From Chryseosolibacter histidinae (GTDB lineage Bacteria > Bacteroidota > Bacteroidia > Cytophagales > Cyclobacteriaceae): DNA of 64,000 nt. This document shows positions 16,755-26,300 of this stretch, piece by piece (the stretch's first letter is position 1; every line of letters begins with the position of its first letter). Location: contig NZ_JAHESF010000002.1 of NCBI RefSeq assembly GCF_018598225.1, forward strand, positions 310,001 through 374,000, given 5' to 3'. The position numbers were made by a program, and so were the translations under genes. The notes beneath the pieces were generated by a model that was given only the letters and a program-made list of their open reading frames with translations, searched no databases and was not told where the DNA came from.

Positions 16755-17531
16755 TTAATTACTGATGGCACGGTCGAGGTGTACATATCCGCCGTCTACA
16801 TAGATCAGCTGCCCCGTAGTGTGGCTCGACCGCTCTGACAACAGGAAGGCTACCATGTTGGCGATCTCTTCGGCCGTGGTCATGCGGTTGCCCAGCGGAA
16901 TTTTTTCCGTGATCTTCTTCAGCTTCTCTTCCGGATTCGGAAAAGTTTGGATCCACTTATCATACAACGGCGTATAACATTCCGCCACGATCACCGCATT
17001 CACACGCACACCGTATTTGAGCAGCTCAACAGCCCACTCACGGGTAAGGGCATTGCGGCCACCGTTCGCAGCAGCGTATGCCGATGTGCCCCCCTGCCCG
17101 GTCTCTGCGGTCTTGGAGCCGATATTCACAATAGATCCTTTCGACGCCTTGAGCTGTGGCAGCGCATAGTGTGCCATCAGGTAATAGTGTACCAGGTTCT
17201 TATGCAGCGAAGCCATAAAAGCTTCGTAGCTGCCATGTTCGAGGTTCACACCGTCATTGACGCCTGCGTTGTTCACCAGCCCTTCTATACGCCCGAATTT
17301 CTTTACCACTGCCTGAACCGCTTTCTCACACTCTTCAGGACGTGTAAGCTCGGCGCCAACCTGAAACTTCTCACCTTTAATTTTTTCCAGCGCCTTCAGG
17401 TTGTCAGACTCGCTTCTTCCCACCACCACCGGTATAGCACCTTCGGCAGCCAGAACTTCTACGATACCTTCACCGATCCCCTTCGCGCCACCGGTAACAA
17501 TGATAACTTTGTTTTTGAGGTTCAGATCCAT
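16755..17531 (-). CDS. SDR family oxidoreductase, probable L-fucose dehydrogenase
   Basis: Rossmann-fold enzyme of 258 residues expected to oxidise L-fucose to L-fuconolactone. Visible: TGGAKGIG cofactor loop (about 14-21), NNAGV (about 87-91), the active-site serine in NIGSKTAETG, and the tyrosine in SAYAAANGG. The catalytic lysine of the usual YxxxK motif is replaced: the codons read TAC GCT GCT GCG AAC, so the motif is YxxxN. The TREWAVELLKYGVRVNAV segment that follows is well conserved in sugar-lactone SDRs I recall. It sits between fucP and the lactonase gene, which starts 2 nt from its own start side. Activity with Asn at this position is uncertain. Confidence 0.8.
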   Translation of the reverse strand: MDLNLKNKVIIVTGGAKGIGEGIVEVLAAEGAIPVVVGRSESDNLKALEKIKGEKFQVGAELTRPEECEKAVQAVVKKFGRIEGLVNNAGVNDGVNLEHGSYEAFMASLHKNLVHYYLMAHYALPQLKASKGSIVNIGSKTAETGQGGTSAYAAANGGRNALTREWAVELLKYGVRVNAVIVAECYTPLYDKWIQTFPNPEEKLKKITEKIPLGNRMTTAEEIANMVAFLLSERSSHTTGQLIYVDGGYVHLDRAISN

Positions 17532-17533
17532 AA

Positions 17534-18358
17534 TTAAAGATTATAAAATGTTTTGGCATTTTCACCAAGAACCAATTTCTTTTCTGACTCTGATAGTGCC
17601 GCGATGTATTGTTGCACAATGGCAAGCTGCTCACCGTAACTTGCCGCCACCAGACACACGGGCCAGTCTGATCCGTACATCACCCGTGACGTACCAAACG
17701 TTTCAAAGACCTCGTCGAGGTAAGGATTGAAATCTTCCTGCTTCCAGTCTTTCCAGCGCGCTTCCGTCACCATACCCGAGACCTTGCAATACACATTTTT
17801 AAAAGTGGCCAGCGCGGCCATATTCAGCTCCCAGTGTGTTTTCTCTCCTGTTCTGATCGATGGTTTGGCGATGTGATCCACCACGATCTTCACATCGGGT
17901 ACCTGCCTGACGAAAGCCAGCGCTTCTTCAAGCTGATGGTGATAGATGAGCAGGTCGTACGTAAAATTGTAACGCGCTAGCTTGTTCACTCCTTCAATGA
18001 ATTTGCGATCAGCCAAAAAACCTTTCGGTTCGCCCTGAACGATGTGGCGGAATCCTTTCAGGCGGGGAAACTGCCTGAAGTGCTGCAGCCGTTCTTCAAG
18101 ATCTGGTGAGCGGAGGTCGATCCAGCCTACCACGCCCCTGATAAAATCATAGCGTTCGGCCAGAGACAACATGAACATCGTTTCATCTTCGGTCTGGTCT
18201 ACCTGCACGGTAACACAGCCATCGATGTGATGTTCACGCAATAATGGTCCAAGCTGGTCGGGCAAAAAATCGCGGCGGATGTTCTGCATCTCGTCATTGA
18301 TCCATCCGTGATTCACAGGATTATATTTCCAGAAATGCTGATGTGAATCAATGGTCAT
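17534..18358 (-). CDS. Amidohydrolase, probable L-fuconolactonase
   Basis: Metal-dependent hydrolase of 274 residues (amidohydrolase_2, COG3618). The N-terminal DSHQHFWKY motif supplies the first metal histidines; VDHIAKP near residue 180 and YGSDWPVC near residue 235 are the other family signatures. It would open L-fucono-1,5-lactone to L-fuconate, the second step of the oxidative fucose route. The ATG at 18358 puts MTIDSHQHFW at the N-terminus as in relatives; the frame is open upstream into the previous gene but that extension has no conservation. It lies 19 nt after the FAH-family gene and 2 nt before the dehydrogenase gene in the same operon. Confidence 0.85.
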   Translation of the reverse strand: MTIDSHQHFWKYNPVNHGWINDEMQNIRRDFLPDQLGPLLREHHIDGCVTVQVDQTEDETMFMLSLAERYDFIRGVVGWIDLRSPDLEERLQHFRQFPRLKGFRHIVQGEPKGFLADRKFIEGVNKLARYNFTYDLLIYHHQLEEALAFVRQVPDVKIVVDHIAKPSIRTGEKTHWELNMAALATFKNVYCKVSGMVTEARWKDWKQEDFNPYLDEVFETFGTSRVMYGSDWPVCLVAASYGEQLAIVQQYIAALSESEKKLVLGENAKTFYNL

Positions 18359-18377
18359 TGACAACGGTGGAATGGGA

Positions 18378-19226
18378 TCATGAATGGTTTTGCGCAATCT
18401 GCTTTTGTGTTCCCAGGCCGTCGATGCCAAGTTCCACCACATCTCCGGCTTTCAGGTAGATCGGGGGCTTGAAGCCGAGGCCTACACCGGCGGGTGTTCC
18501 TGTCGAGATCACATCTCCCGGAAGCAGGGTCATGAACTGGCTGATGTAACTTACCAGGAACGGAACTTTGAAAACGAGGTTGGCGGTGTTGCCGTCCTGG
18601 TATTTCTTGCCGTTCACTGAAAGCCAGAGCCTGAGGTTATCCAGATCTTTTATTTCGTCTTTCGTTGCCAGGTAAGGTCCGATGGGCGCAAAGGTGTCGC
18701 AGCTTTTTCCTTTCACCCACTGCCCATTGCGTTCGAGCTGAAATTCCCTTTCGCTGTAATCATTGTGCAGGCAGTATCCGGCCACATAATCCAGGGCCTG
18801 CTGCTCGCTCACATAGGTAGCCTTTTTGCCGATCACTACGGCAAGCTCTACTTCCCAATCCGTTTTCTGACTTTTGCGGGGTATCACCACGGGATCGTTG
18901 GGGCCAGTGAGCGCTGTGGTGGACTTGAAGAACAGGATCGGCTCCGTGGGTAACGTTGCACCGGTCTCCTTGGCGTGATCGGAGTAATTCAATCCCACAC
19001 AAATGATCTTGGAAGGTCTTGTGAAAGGGGCGCCGAAACGCACGCCACTCACTACGGGAAGTGTCGACTGGTTGGTGTCCAGCCATTTCTTCAATCGTGA
19101 TAATCCGTCGGTCTCAAAAAAGCGTTCGCCAAAATCTTCACCGAAGGAAGAGGCATCAAGGATTTTTTCGTCAACAAGGACTCCGGGTTTTTCCTTTCCG
19201 GGTTCACCAAAGCGTAAAAGTTTCAT
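18378..19226 (-). CDS. Fumarylacetoacetate hydrolase family protein, probable 2,4-diketo-3-deoxy-L-fuconate hydrolase
   Basis: Enzyme of 282 residues from the FAH superfamily, which breaks C-C bonds of acylpyruvate-like compounds with a divalent metal. The conserved core is present: IICVGLNYSDHAKE, then the metal ligands in DWEVELAVVIG and the NDYSERE segment, and the C-terminal GTPAGVG motif. In the non-phosphorylative fucose pathway such an enzyme cleaves 2,4-diketo-3-deoxy-L-fuconate to pyruvate and L-lactate. The operon context supports this reading. The start at 19226 gives the standard MKLLRFG N-terminus. Confidence 0.83.
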   Translation of the reverse strand: MKLLRFGEPGKEKPGVLVDEKILDASSFGEDFGERFFETDGLSRLKKWLDTNQSTLPVVSGVRFGAPFTRPSKIICVGLNYSDHAKETGATLPTEPILFFKSTTALTGPNDPVVIPRKSQKTDWEVELAVVIGKKATYVSEQQALDYVAGYCLHNDYSEREFQLERNGQWVKGKSCDTFAPIGPYLATKDEIKDLDNLRLWLSVNGKKYQDGNTANLVFKVPFLVSYISQFMTLLPGDVISTGTPAGVGLGFKPPIYLKAGDVVELGIDGLGTQKQIAQNHS

Positions 19227-19264
19227 ACTGCGAAATAACTCTCCTGCCGGAGAGCGTCAAGTGT

Positions 19265-20041
19265 TTATGTGTTTAAAGTAATAAATCCACCGTCGATCGG
19301 ATAATTGGTGCCGGTCACGAACGAGGCCTCGTCTGAGCACAGGTACAGGGCCAGTGCTGCGATCTCGTCGGGCTTGCCCATTCTGCCGATGGGTTGGGTT
19401 TTGGAAAGCTTCTCAAACATTTCCTGTTCTTTTCCGGGATAGTTGGCTTTCAGAAAGCCGTCTACGAAAGAGGTATGCACACGGGCCGGCGAAATGCAAT
19501 TGCAGCGGATGTTGTGCTGGATATAATCTTTGGCTACTGAATAGGTCATGGTAAGCACGGCACCTTTGCTCATGGAATATGCAAAACGGTCTGCGATGCC
19601 CACTGCTGCCGCAACGGAAGACAGGTTCAGGATCACGCCGCCCCCCTGCTTCTTCATTTGCTCGATCACGGCGAACATGGTGTTGTAAACTCCCTTTACG
19701 TTCACCTGGAAGATCCTTTCCAGGTCTGCTTCAGCGGTGTTCTCCAGCTTGCCGATGTGGGCAATGCCGGCGCTGTTCACGAGGATGTCTACACGCCCGG
19801 TCTGCTGAACGATCTCTGCCATCACATTCTTTACAGCCGACTGATCGGCAACATTGCAGGCGAAGCTATAGGCTTTGCCACCTTTTGCGCTGATGCTCTT
19901 CAGGCTTTCTTTGGCAGCATCTTCATTTAATTCGAGAACAAATACGGTAGCACCTTGCTGTGCAAAAACTTCGGCCACAGCCCTACCTATTCCACTTCCA
20001 CCTCCGGTGATAACAGCAGTTTTTTTTGAAAGACTAAACAT
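19265..20041 (-). CDS. SDR family oxidoreductase, probable 2-keto-3-deoxy-L-fuconate dehydrogenase
   Basis: NAD(P)-dependent enzyme of 258 residues with a complete SDR site: TGGGSGIG at about 12-19, NSAG near 88, the serine in LNLSSVAAA and YSMSK (YxxxK) near 155-159. In the pathway it would oxidise the C4 hydroxyl of 2-keto-3-deoxy-L-fuconate, producing the diketone cleaved by the FAH protein next door. It is the first sugar gene of the operon, 9 nt after the HNH gene, so the operon promoter lies either inside or before that gene. Assignment to the second and not the first oxidation step rests on order and on the other SDR in the operon. Confidence 0.8.
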   Translation of the reverse strand: MFSLSKKTAVITGGGSGIGRAVAEVFAQQGATVFVLELNEDAAKESLKSISAKGGKAYSFACNVADQSAVKNVMAEIVQQTGRVDILVNSAGIAHIGKLENTAEADLERIFQVNVKGVYNTMFAVIEQMKKQGGGVILNLSSVAAAVGIADRFAYSMSKGAVLTMTYSVAKDYIQHNIRCNCISPARVHTSFVDGFLKANYPGKEQEMFEKLSKTQPIGRMGKPDEIAALALYLCSDEASFVTGTNYPIDGGFITLNT

Positions 20042-20050
20042 TGTGGTTTG

Positions 20051-20557
20051 TTAATGACCCTGATCGCTGAGAAAGGCATCCCATTCGCTGCCTTGCCCGT
20101 TCAAATGGTCTCTGAGAAAAATTGAATAAGAAGGTTTGTAAGGTTTTTTTCGCAACGGCATGCCGGCTTCGTCCGGTGTATAGTCGCCCTTCTTGGCATT
20201 GCACTTTTTACAGGCCGTTGCAAGGTTCGTCCAGGTATCTTTGCCGCCCCGTGCCCTGGGTATGACATGATCTATGGTGAGCTCTTTTTTGGTGCCGCAA
20301 TACTGGCACTCGTTATTGTCGCGTTTGAATATATTTTGCCTGGTAAGATTAACGCCCTTGTAAGGGGCGTTAACATATCGATTCAAGCGTATTACCGAAG
20401 GCATCGGATAGGTTTGTGTTACCGAATGCAACTTATGTCCGTTAGCGGGGCGCACCAATTCACTCTTTTTGAGATACACGAGAATAAATGCCCGCTCCAC
20501 TGAACAGACCATCAGCGGGCTAAAATCCTGATTCAACACCAATACCCTACTATTCAT
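20051..20557 (-). CDS. HNH endonuclease domain protein
   Basis: Protein of 168 residues with a classical HNH fold: CQYCGTKKELTIDHVIPRARGG, then NLATACKKCNAKKGD, giving two CxxC pairs and the catalytic His-Asn-His set. The N-terminal MNSRVLVLNQDFSPLMVCSVERA is shared by a widespread bacterial HNH family of about 165-190 residues, usually single genes not tied to restriction systems. Its true substrate is not known. It is transcribed with the fucose genes that follow after 9 nt, but this may be accidental packing. No mobile-element signs are visible around it. Confidence 0.82.
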   Translation of the reverse strand: MNSRVLVLNQDFSPLMVCSVERAFILVYLKKSELVRPANGHKLHSVTQTYPMPSVIRLNRYVNAPYKGVNLTRQNIFKRDNNECQYCGTKKELTIDHVIPRARGGKDTWTNLATACKKCNAKKGDYTPDEAGMPLRKKPYKPSYSIFLRDHLNGQGSEWDAFLSDQGH

Positions 20558-20642
20558 GATGGTAAGATAAGCCCAATCTTTGAACTAACAAAGGGCCTGA
20601 CGGGCTTGTTTTGGCGAATTGAACGAAGAATCCACCTTAAAT

Positions 20643-21434
20643 TTACGCTGCGAGGATACGCCTGAGGTGCGAAAGCTGGTGGGTGTAAACTTTGGTGTCG
20701 GCATTCAGGATACCCTCTTCATGAAGGTGGTCGATCCGCACCTTGCCCGAAGCATGAATGATCTTGTCAGGGCCGAGCAAAATGCCGGTGTGTACGATCC
20801 TGCCTTCAGGGTTCCGGAAGAATGCCAGGTCTCCCGGGCCGCCCTCGTGCAATGCGCCGATGGCCTTACCTTGTGTCGCCTGCTGCCAGGCATCACGTGA
20901 AAGCCTGTATCCCGCGATCTTGAACACCATCTGGGTAAACCCCGAGCAATCTATCCCGAAAGGGCTCTTTCCTCCCCACTGATACGGGGCATTCAGATAC
21001 TTCTGGGCTACCGTCCTTACGAAATCGAACTCCCTTTTTTGTCCCAGGTTCTTCGCTTCGCCATTAAAGGCAAACTGTTCTTCCATCTTGAAAAGCTCCG
21101 CGCTGGAGATGGGGATGATGCTGCCCATGAGGATCATGAGCGGACTCTTGTTGTAAAGCAGGCTGGCCGTTACGTCGGTCGTGATCTTGAACTCCGCGAT
21201 GTTGATGTGATCGTAGTACTCCTTTGAGATGGACTGATGTTGCCGCGCATCGATCCAGCCGGTGTACTGATCGAAGTTGATGGTTATCTTCAGCCACTTG
21301 CGGTCCTTGGTGAGCTCGATGCCCTCATAATGGTCTCCGAACAACAGCTGTGTTACCTGTTCAGCGCGATCGTCAGGTTCTTTCCTGACGGAGACCACGC
21401 TCAAACGGCAAATACCGAATTCGATTGGTTCCAT
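20643..21434 (-). CDS. C40 family peptidase (NlpC/P60 with SH3-like domains)
   Basis: Probable cell-wall peptidase of 263 residues cutting D-gamma-glutamyl-diamino acid bonds. Two bacterial SH3-like regions occupy about residues 1-120 (VRKEPDDRAEQVTQLLFGD marks the first); the catalytic domain (about 135-260) has the cysteine in IDCSGFTQMVF, a histidine in IVHTGILL and a third polar residue in IIHASG. No signal peptide is apparent, which is common for this Bacteroidota family and leaves its location open. It precedes smpB by 10 nt on the coding side and is expressed in the same direction. Confidence 0.87.
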   Translation of the reverse strand: MEPIEFGICRLSVVSVRKEPDDRAEQVTQLLFGDHYEGIELTKDRKWLKITINFDQYTGWIDARQHQSISKEYYDHINIAEFKITTDVTASLLYNKSPLMILMGSIIPISSAELFKMEEQFAFNGEAKNLGQKREFDFVRTVAQKYLNAPYQWGGKSPFGIDCSGFTQMVFKIAGYRLSRDAWQQATQGKAIGALHEGGPGDLAFFRNPEGRIVHTGILLGPDKIIHASGKVRIDHLHEEGILNADTKVYTHQLSHLRRILAA

Positions 21435-21444
21435 CTGCCTGGTG

Positions 21445-21906
21445 TTAAAACTTCATTTTATCAAGCTCGCGTTTGGCTTCGCGCTCTTTGATGCTGTTGC
21501 GTTTATCGTGCAGTTTCTTGCCACGTCCTACCGCTATTTCCATTTTTGCGAAACCGCGATCGTTGATGAACAACCTTACGGGTACCAGCGTCAGTCCTTT
21601 CTCCTCGATCTTGCCTTCCATTTTTCTGATCTCGGATCTTTTCAGAAGCAGCTTGCGCTCGCGCGTGGCCTCATGGTTGTAATGTGTGCCCTGTGCATAA
21701 GGTGTTATGTTCACCCCTTTCACAAACATCTCTCCGTTGTTGATGTAACAATAACCATCCTGCAGGTTCACCTTGCCCTCGCGTATCGACTTGATCTCCG
21801 TGCCCGTGAGCACGATGCCCGCCACATATTTATCCAGCAGCTCATACTCAAACCCCGCCTGGCGGTTCCGGATGTTGATGTTATTTGAAAATCGTTCTTT
21901 GCTCAT
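21445..21906 (-). CDS. smpB: SsrA-binding protein
   Basis: Binds tmRNA and delivers it to stalled ribosomes in trans-translation. The 153-residue protein has the family core: NRQAGFEYELLDKYVAGIVLTGTEIKS at residues 12-38, then INNGEMFVKGVNITPY, and a basic C-terminal tail (KKLHDKRNSIKEREAKRELDKMKF) that becomes helical in the ribosome decoding site. Length matches the usual 150-160. It lies between a thioesterase and the NlpC/P60 gene. The tmRNA gene itself is not in the window. Confidence 0.95.
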   Translation of the reverse strand: MSKERFSNNINIRNRQAGFEYELLDKYVAGIVLTGTEIKSIREGKVNLQDGYCYINNGEMFVKGVNITPYAQGTHYNHEATRERKLLLKRSEIRKMEGKIEEKGLTLVPVRLFINDRGFAKMEIAVGRGKKLHDKRNSIKEREAKRELDKMKF

Positions 21907-21942
21907 CTCTTAATTGCTCCTGACCTGTTACGGTGGATTCCA

Positions 21943-22338
21943 TTAACGGGATACAGGGTTAAACAGTTTTTCGATCTTTTCCTTTTTCAGGATCTTCTGC
22001 CCCGTTCTTCCCGTGGCGATCAACCGCGTGCCTACATGCGCATCGCAGCTGCAGATCAGCTCATGGCCGCTGAGTTGTTCTATTCTGCCCGTAAATATAA
22101 TTTCTTCGCCGACAAAAGCCGGACTTTTATGTTCGATGCTGATGTACGTGCCCACCCCTTCTTCGTCGGCGTCGCGTAGGTCGATCACGAATTGGCGGGT
22201 TGTCCATTCCATCTCACGAGCCAGTGTAAAGGTGGAGCATACCGGATGCACCACTTCACCATGAAACGCTGCAACATCGCTGGTCTGCACCACTTTGCGG
22301 TATTGCTTGACATCGCCAGCCTTGAAGATATCTTTCAT
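21943..22338 (-). CDS. Hotdog-fold thioesterase-like protein
   Basis: Protein of 131 residues with hotdog-fold features: VVQTSDVAAFHGEVVHPVCSTFTLAREMEW at the start (the H in FHGEVVHPVCS lies where acyl-CoA thioesterases of the FlK type have catalytic residues), and a strand pattern around GTYISIEHKSPAFVGEEIIFTGRIE. It would hydrolyse a small acyl-CoA, but the substrate cannot be deduced. It sits between tsaD and smpB in a same-strand run with 20-40 nt gaps. Confidence 0.75.
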   Translation of the reverse strand: MKDIFKAGDVKQYRKVVQTSDVAAFHGEVVHPVCSTFTLAREMEWTTRQFVIDLRDADEEGVGTYISIEHKSPAFVGEEIIFTGRIEQLSGHELICSCDAHVGTRLIATGRTGQKILKKEKIEKLFNPVSR

Positions 22339-22364
22339 GGATATAACACCGTTTAACAGACAGA

Positions 22365-23369
22365 TCAGACCGGCATTCTTGCCAGGGGTGTAACCTCTAA
22401 TGTACAGAAATCTTTTTTCAGAAATTTAAAGTGTGCGGCCATGGCGATCATGGCGGCGTTATCGGTGCAGTATTCGAACCTGGGGATGAAGACACTCCAT
22501 CCTCGTTTTTCACCCAATTCTTGTAAACTTTTCCGAAGCCCCGAATTGGCCGATACGCCGCCAGCAATGGCAATGTTTTTGATAGAGGTCTGCGCACTGG
22601 CCTGTTCCAGCCTGGTCAGCAGCATAAACACGAGGTGATGCTGCAGGCTGGCGCAGATATCAGCGAGGTTTTGTTTGATGAAATCAGGGTTTGTCTTCAC
22701 GGCGTCGCGCAGAAAATACAGGAACGCTGTTTTGATGCCACTGAACGAAAAGTCCAGGCCCGGCATGGAGGTCTGTGAGAACCTGAATGCCCTGGGGTTT
22801 CCCTGCTGTGCGTACTTGTCGATCAGTGGTCCACCGGGATAAGGAAGGTCCATGATCTTGGCAGCTTTGTCGAAGGCTTCCCCCACGGCGTCGTCCTGGG
22901 TCTGGCCGATCACTTCCATGGTGTAGGGATCGGTGACCTTCACGATCTGGGTGTGGCCACCGCTTACGGTGAGGCAGAGGAATGGAAACCCGGGTTTAGG
23001 ATCTTCGATGAAGTGTGCCAGCACGTGGGCCTGCATGTGGTTCACTTCGATGAGTGGGATGTCGAGGGCCAGGGCCATACCCTTGGCAAACGATACGCCC
23101 ACCAGCAACGATCCGATGAGACCAGGCCCGCGGGTGAACGCTATGGCATCGAGGTCGGTAGACTGGACCCCGGCTTCCTGCATGGCCTGGTCTACCACCA
23201 TCACAATATTTTGCTGATGTGCACGGCTCGCCAGCTCAGGCACCACACCACCGTATTTTTGGTGAACTGCCTGTGAGGCAATAATATTATTGAGTACCTT
23301 GCCGTTTCTGATCACAGAGGCGGAAGTCTCATCGCATGATGACTCAATGGCAAGGATGACGGGACGCAT
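22365..23369 (-). CDS. tsaD: tRNA N6-adenosine threonylcarbamoyltransferase
   Basis: Universal enzyme (Kae1/YgjD family, 334 residues) that transfers threonylcarbamoyl to A37 of ANN-decoding tRNAs. Motifs seen: ILAIESSCDETSASV at residues 5-19, metal-binding HMQAH near 108-112, the VSGGHTQ loop near 133 and IAGGVSANSGLR near 275. Full family length. Its start codon is only 9 nt from that of tamB on the other strand, so the promoters must lie inside the opposite coding regions or overlap fully. Confidence 0.96.
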   Translation of the reverse strand: MRPVILAIESSCDETSASVIRNGKVLNNIIASQAVHQKYGGVVPELASRAHQQNIVMVVDQAMQEAGVQSTDLDAIAFTRGPGLIGSLLVGVSFAKGMALALDIPLIEVNHMQAHVLAHFIEDPKPGFPFLCLTVSGGHTQIVKVTDPYTMEVIGQTQDDAVGEAFDKAAKIMDLPYPGGPLIDKYAQQGNPRAFRFSQTSMPGLDFSFSGIKTAFLYFLRDAVKTNPDFIKQNLADICASLQHHLVFMLLTRLEQASAQTSIKNIAIAGGVSANSGLRKSLQELGEKRGWSVFIPRFEYCTDNAAMIAMAAHFKFLKKDFCTLEVTPLARMPV

Positions 23370-23378
23370 GAGTTAAAA

Positions 23379-26300
23379 ATGAACCGGCAAGTTATTAAAA
23401 ATAGGATTCGGAAAATATCTGCCTATACCATCACGGGACTGGTGTTTCTGGTCATATCCGCTTTTCTGACGCTCCAGATCCCAGCCGTGCAGGATGCCCT
23501 GATCGACAAATACCTGGGCAGCTTCTCCCGGATCACCGGATTTACCTCCACCATCAAGAATTTCAGGCTTTTGTGGTTCGACCGGCTCGAGCTGGAAGAA
23601 GTCACTGTTTTTGACCCCGCCGGCAACCAGATGATCGCCGCCCAAAAGATCGTCATTAACTTCAGGCTCACCCAGCTCCTGCAGCAACAAGATGTGAACA
23701 TCGACGGTGTTTACCTCGAAAATGCCCACGTGCTCTTCACCAAGATCCCCGAAGGGAGCGATACTTCGCAGAACCTGAACATCAATGTTTTTGTAAACCG
23801 CATCAACGAACATTTCGCATCCCAATCAACCACCCCGGGCCGGAGCCCAAGGATCAACATCGGCGAGACCGTGCTGAACAAAAGCCTCTTCAGCTACGTG
23901 GACCAATTCCGCGATTCCATCAAAACCGGATTCAACTACAATCAGTTCACCCTGGATATCGACGAAAGCCAGCTCCAGAACTTCCTGATCCTGGGCGACA
24001 CCATTCAGTTCAACGTGACCACCATGCTGGCAACCGACCAGCAGAGCAAACTTGCCCTGAAGGAGCTTTCCACCTTCTTCCTGATCTCGCAGCAGCGGAT
24101 GGAATTTACCGACCTCAAGCTGAAGGCCAATAACAGCATCATCACCGATTCGATCATCTTCACCTTCAACGGACAGGGCGAGCTCAGCGACTTCATCGAC
24201 AAAGTAAACATCCATGCCCGGCTCGAGAACACCATCCTTCAGCCGGAAGACCTCGCGCTCTTTGCACCGGAGGCCGCCAGGATGACGCAGCCCATCACGC
24301 TCAATGGCATCTTCAACGGCCGGGTGAACAACTTCAAGTTCACAGACATGGAAGTGGCCGCCGGCAATACAGTGCTGCGCGGATCGCTTGACATGGAAGG
24401 CCTGCCCGACCTGAGCGAAACCTTTATTATCCTCGACCTGAAAAATTCAAGGCTCGAGTTCAACGACCTGGGCTTTGCCATCAACCGCGATTTTATGAGC
24501 CGGCTTACCCCCATCGGCCGTGTTTCGCTCGACGGGCAGTTCCTGGGCTACCCCAACGACTTTGTTGCCAAGGGCAATTTCTCCGGCAACCTGGGCAATA
24601 TCACCTCCGATATCAACTTTAAGGTGAACGAAAAAGACTTCGACAGGTCTGTTTACAGCGGCGCGCTGGCACTCAAGGATTTCGACCTGGGGTTATACTT
24701 GAAAGACACCACCAATTTTCAGAAGGTAAACCTCGATGGCAAGGTGAAGGGGTCTGGCCTCACGCTTCAGACCGCCGATTTCACCCTCAACGGAAAGGTC
24801 AGGTCCATCGGCATCCGCGGCTATGATTACACCAACATCGAAACCAACGCCCGGTTTGCTTCGGAGCTCTTCAACGGCTTTTTTAAGATAGACGATCCAA
24901 ACCTGCAGTTCTCCGCTAAGGGTTCTGTTGACCTGAGAAAAGGCGCCGACATCATTAAGGTGCAGGCACAAGTTGACACGGCGTACCTCCATAAGCTTCA
25001 CTTTACCGACCACAACGTATTTCTGCACTCCCGGCTCGATATCAATACCAAAGGGCTTGACATCGACAGCCTCATGGGAACAGCCGACCTACAGGATTTC
25101 ACCATTCATTATGACGACCAGCGACTCACACTGTCAAACATTCACCTGGCAGCCGACAAAAACAAGGCGCAGCGGTCGATCAACATTCAATCAACGCTGA
25201 TAGATGCCGAAGCCCACGGCGATTTTCTGCTGTCAGACATTTCGAAAGACGTTCAAAAGCTGGTTCAGGAAATCATGCTGAACATCAAGAACGATAAGCA
25301 GGCCATCAACGAATATTACAGAACGAAGAACTACAGGCCGAAGTCGTATCAGGCGGTATTCACGGTAAACCTGAAACACGTGGCGCCGCTTATAGACCTG
25401 ATGAAGGCAGACCTGTTCGTTTCAGATAAAACAAAGATCGAAGGCAAGTTCACCAGCGGCTACACCACCATTCTGCAGGCATACTCCTCCATCGATTCGC
25501 TGGGTTACAACAAAACACTTTTCCTGAATACCGAAGCTGAATTAACGGCTTCGAAGATCGCCGACAGTACCAGCGTGCTGGCCATGGCCTTTGTCAATTC
25601 CGAGCGGCAGCTGCTCAGCAAAAACCTGAAGACGAAGAACTTCATCGCGGAAGCGATCTGGAACAAGAACCACATCGACTTCGGTCTCGATGCCGACCAG
25701 GAAGAGCAGACCAACTACGTGCGCTTGAAGGGCGCGGTGGACTTTCTGAAAGACAGCACGCAGATCCGCATGCTGCCCTCCACCATCAACCTGCTGGAAA
25801 AAAGATGGAACATCGATCCGAACAACCTGATCTCCCTCTACAAGAAGAACATCGGTGTGAAAGACCTGCGTTTCAGACACGAGCAGGAGTCTGTGCTGTT
25901 CAACGGCATGATCTCGGAAAACCCTGAAGAGAAACTGTCGCTGCAGGTGAGCAACCTCGACCTCTCCATCCTCACCCCTATCACCGGAAGGGAGATCTCC
26001 GGAAGGCTTGAAGCGCTGTTCGACCTCACCAACTACTATAAGGATCCCTACGTTCAGAACGATGTGCGCATCGACAGCCTGACCATCGATAAGTTCCTGA
26101 TCGGCGACATTACGGGTAAGAACCAGTGGGATACGCTGGAGCACAAGTTCCTCATCAACTTTTTTATAGACCGCAACGAAAGCCGTATCGTCAACGTGAA
26201 CGGTTTTTATAACCCGTCATACGAATCGAGTCCGCTCGACATCACAGCCAGACTCGAAAAAGCGAACCTGAAGATCATCGAACCTTTCTTCGACGAGATC

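Noticed and set aside
25542-26144. Minus-strand open frame inside tamB
   Set aside because: Antisense to the TamB body; composition is that of a reverse-complement shadow.
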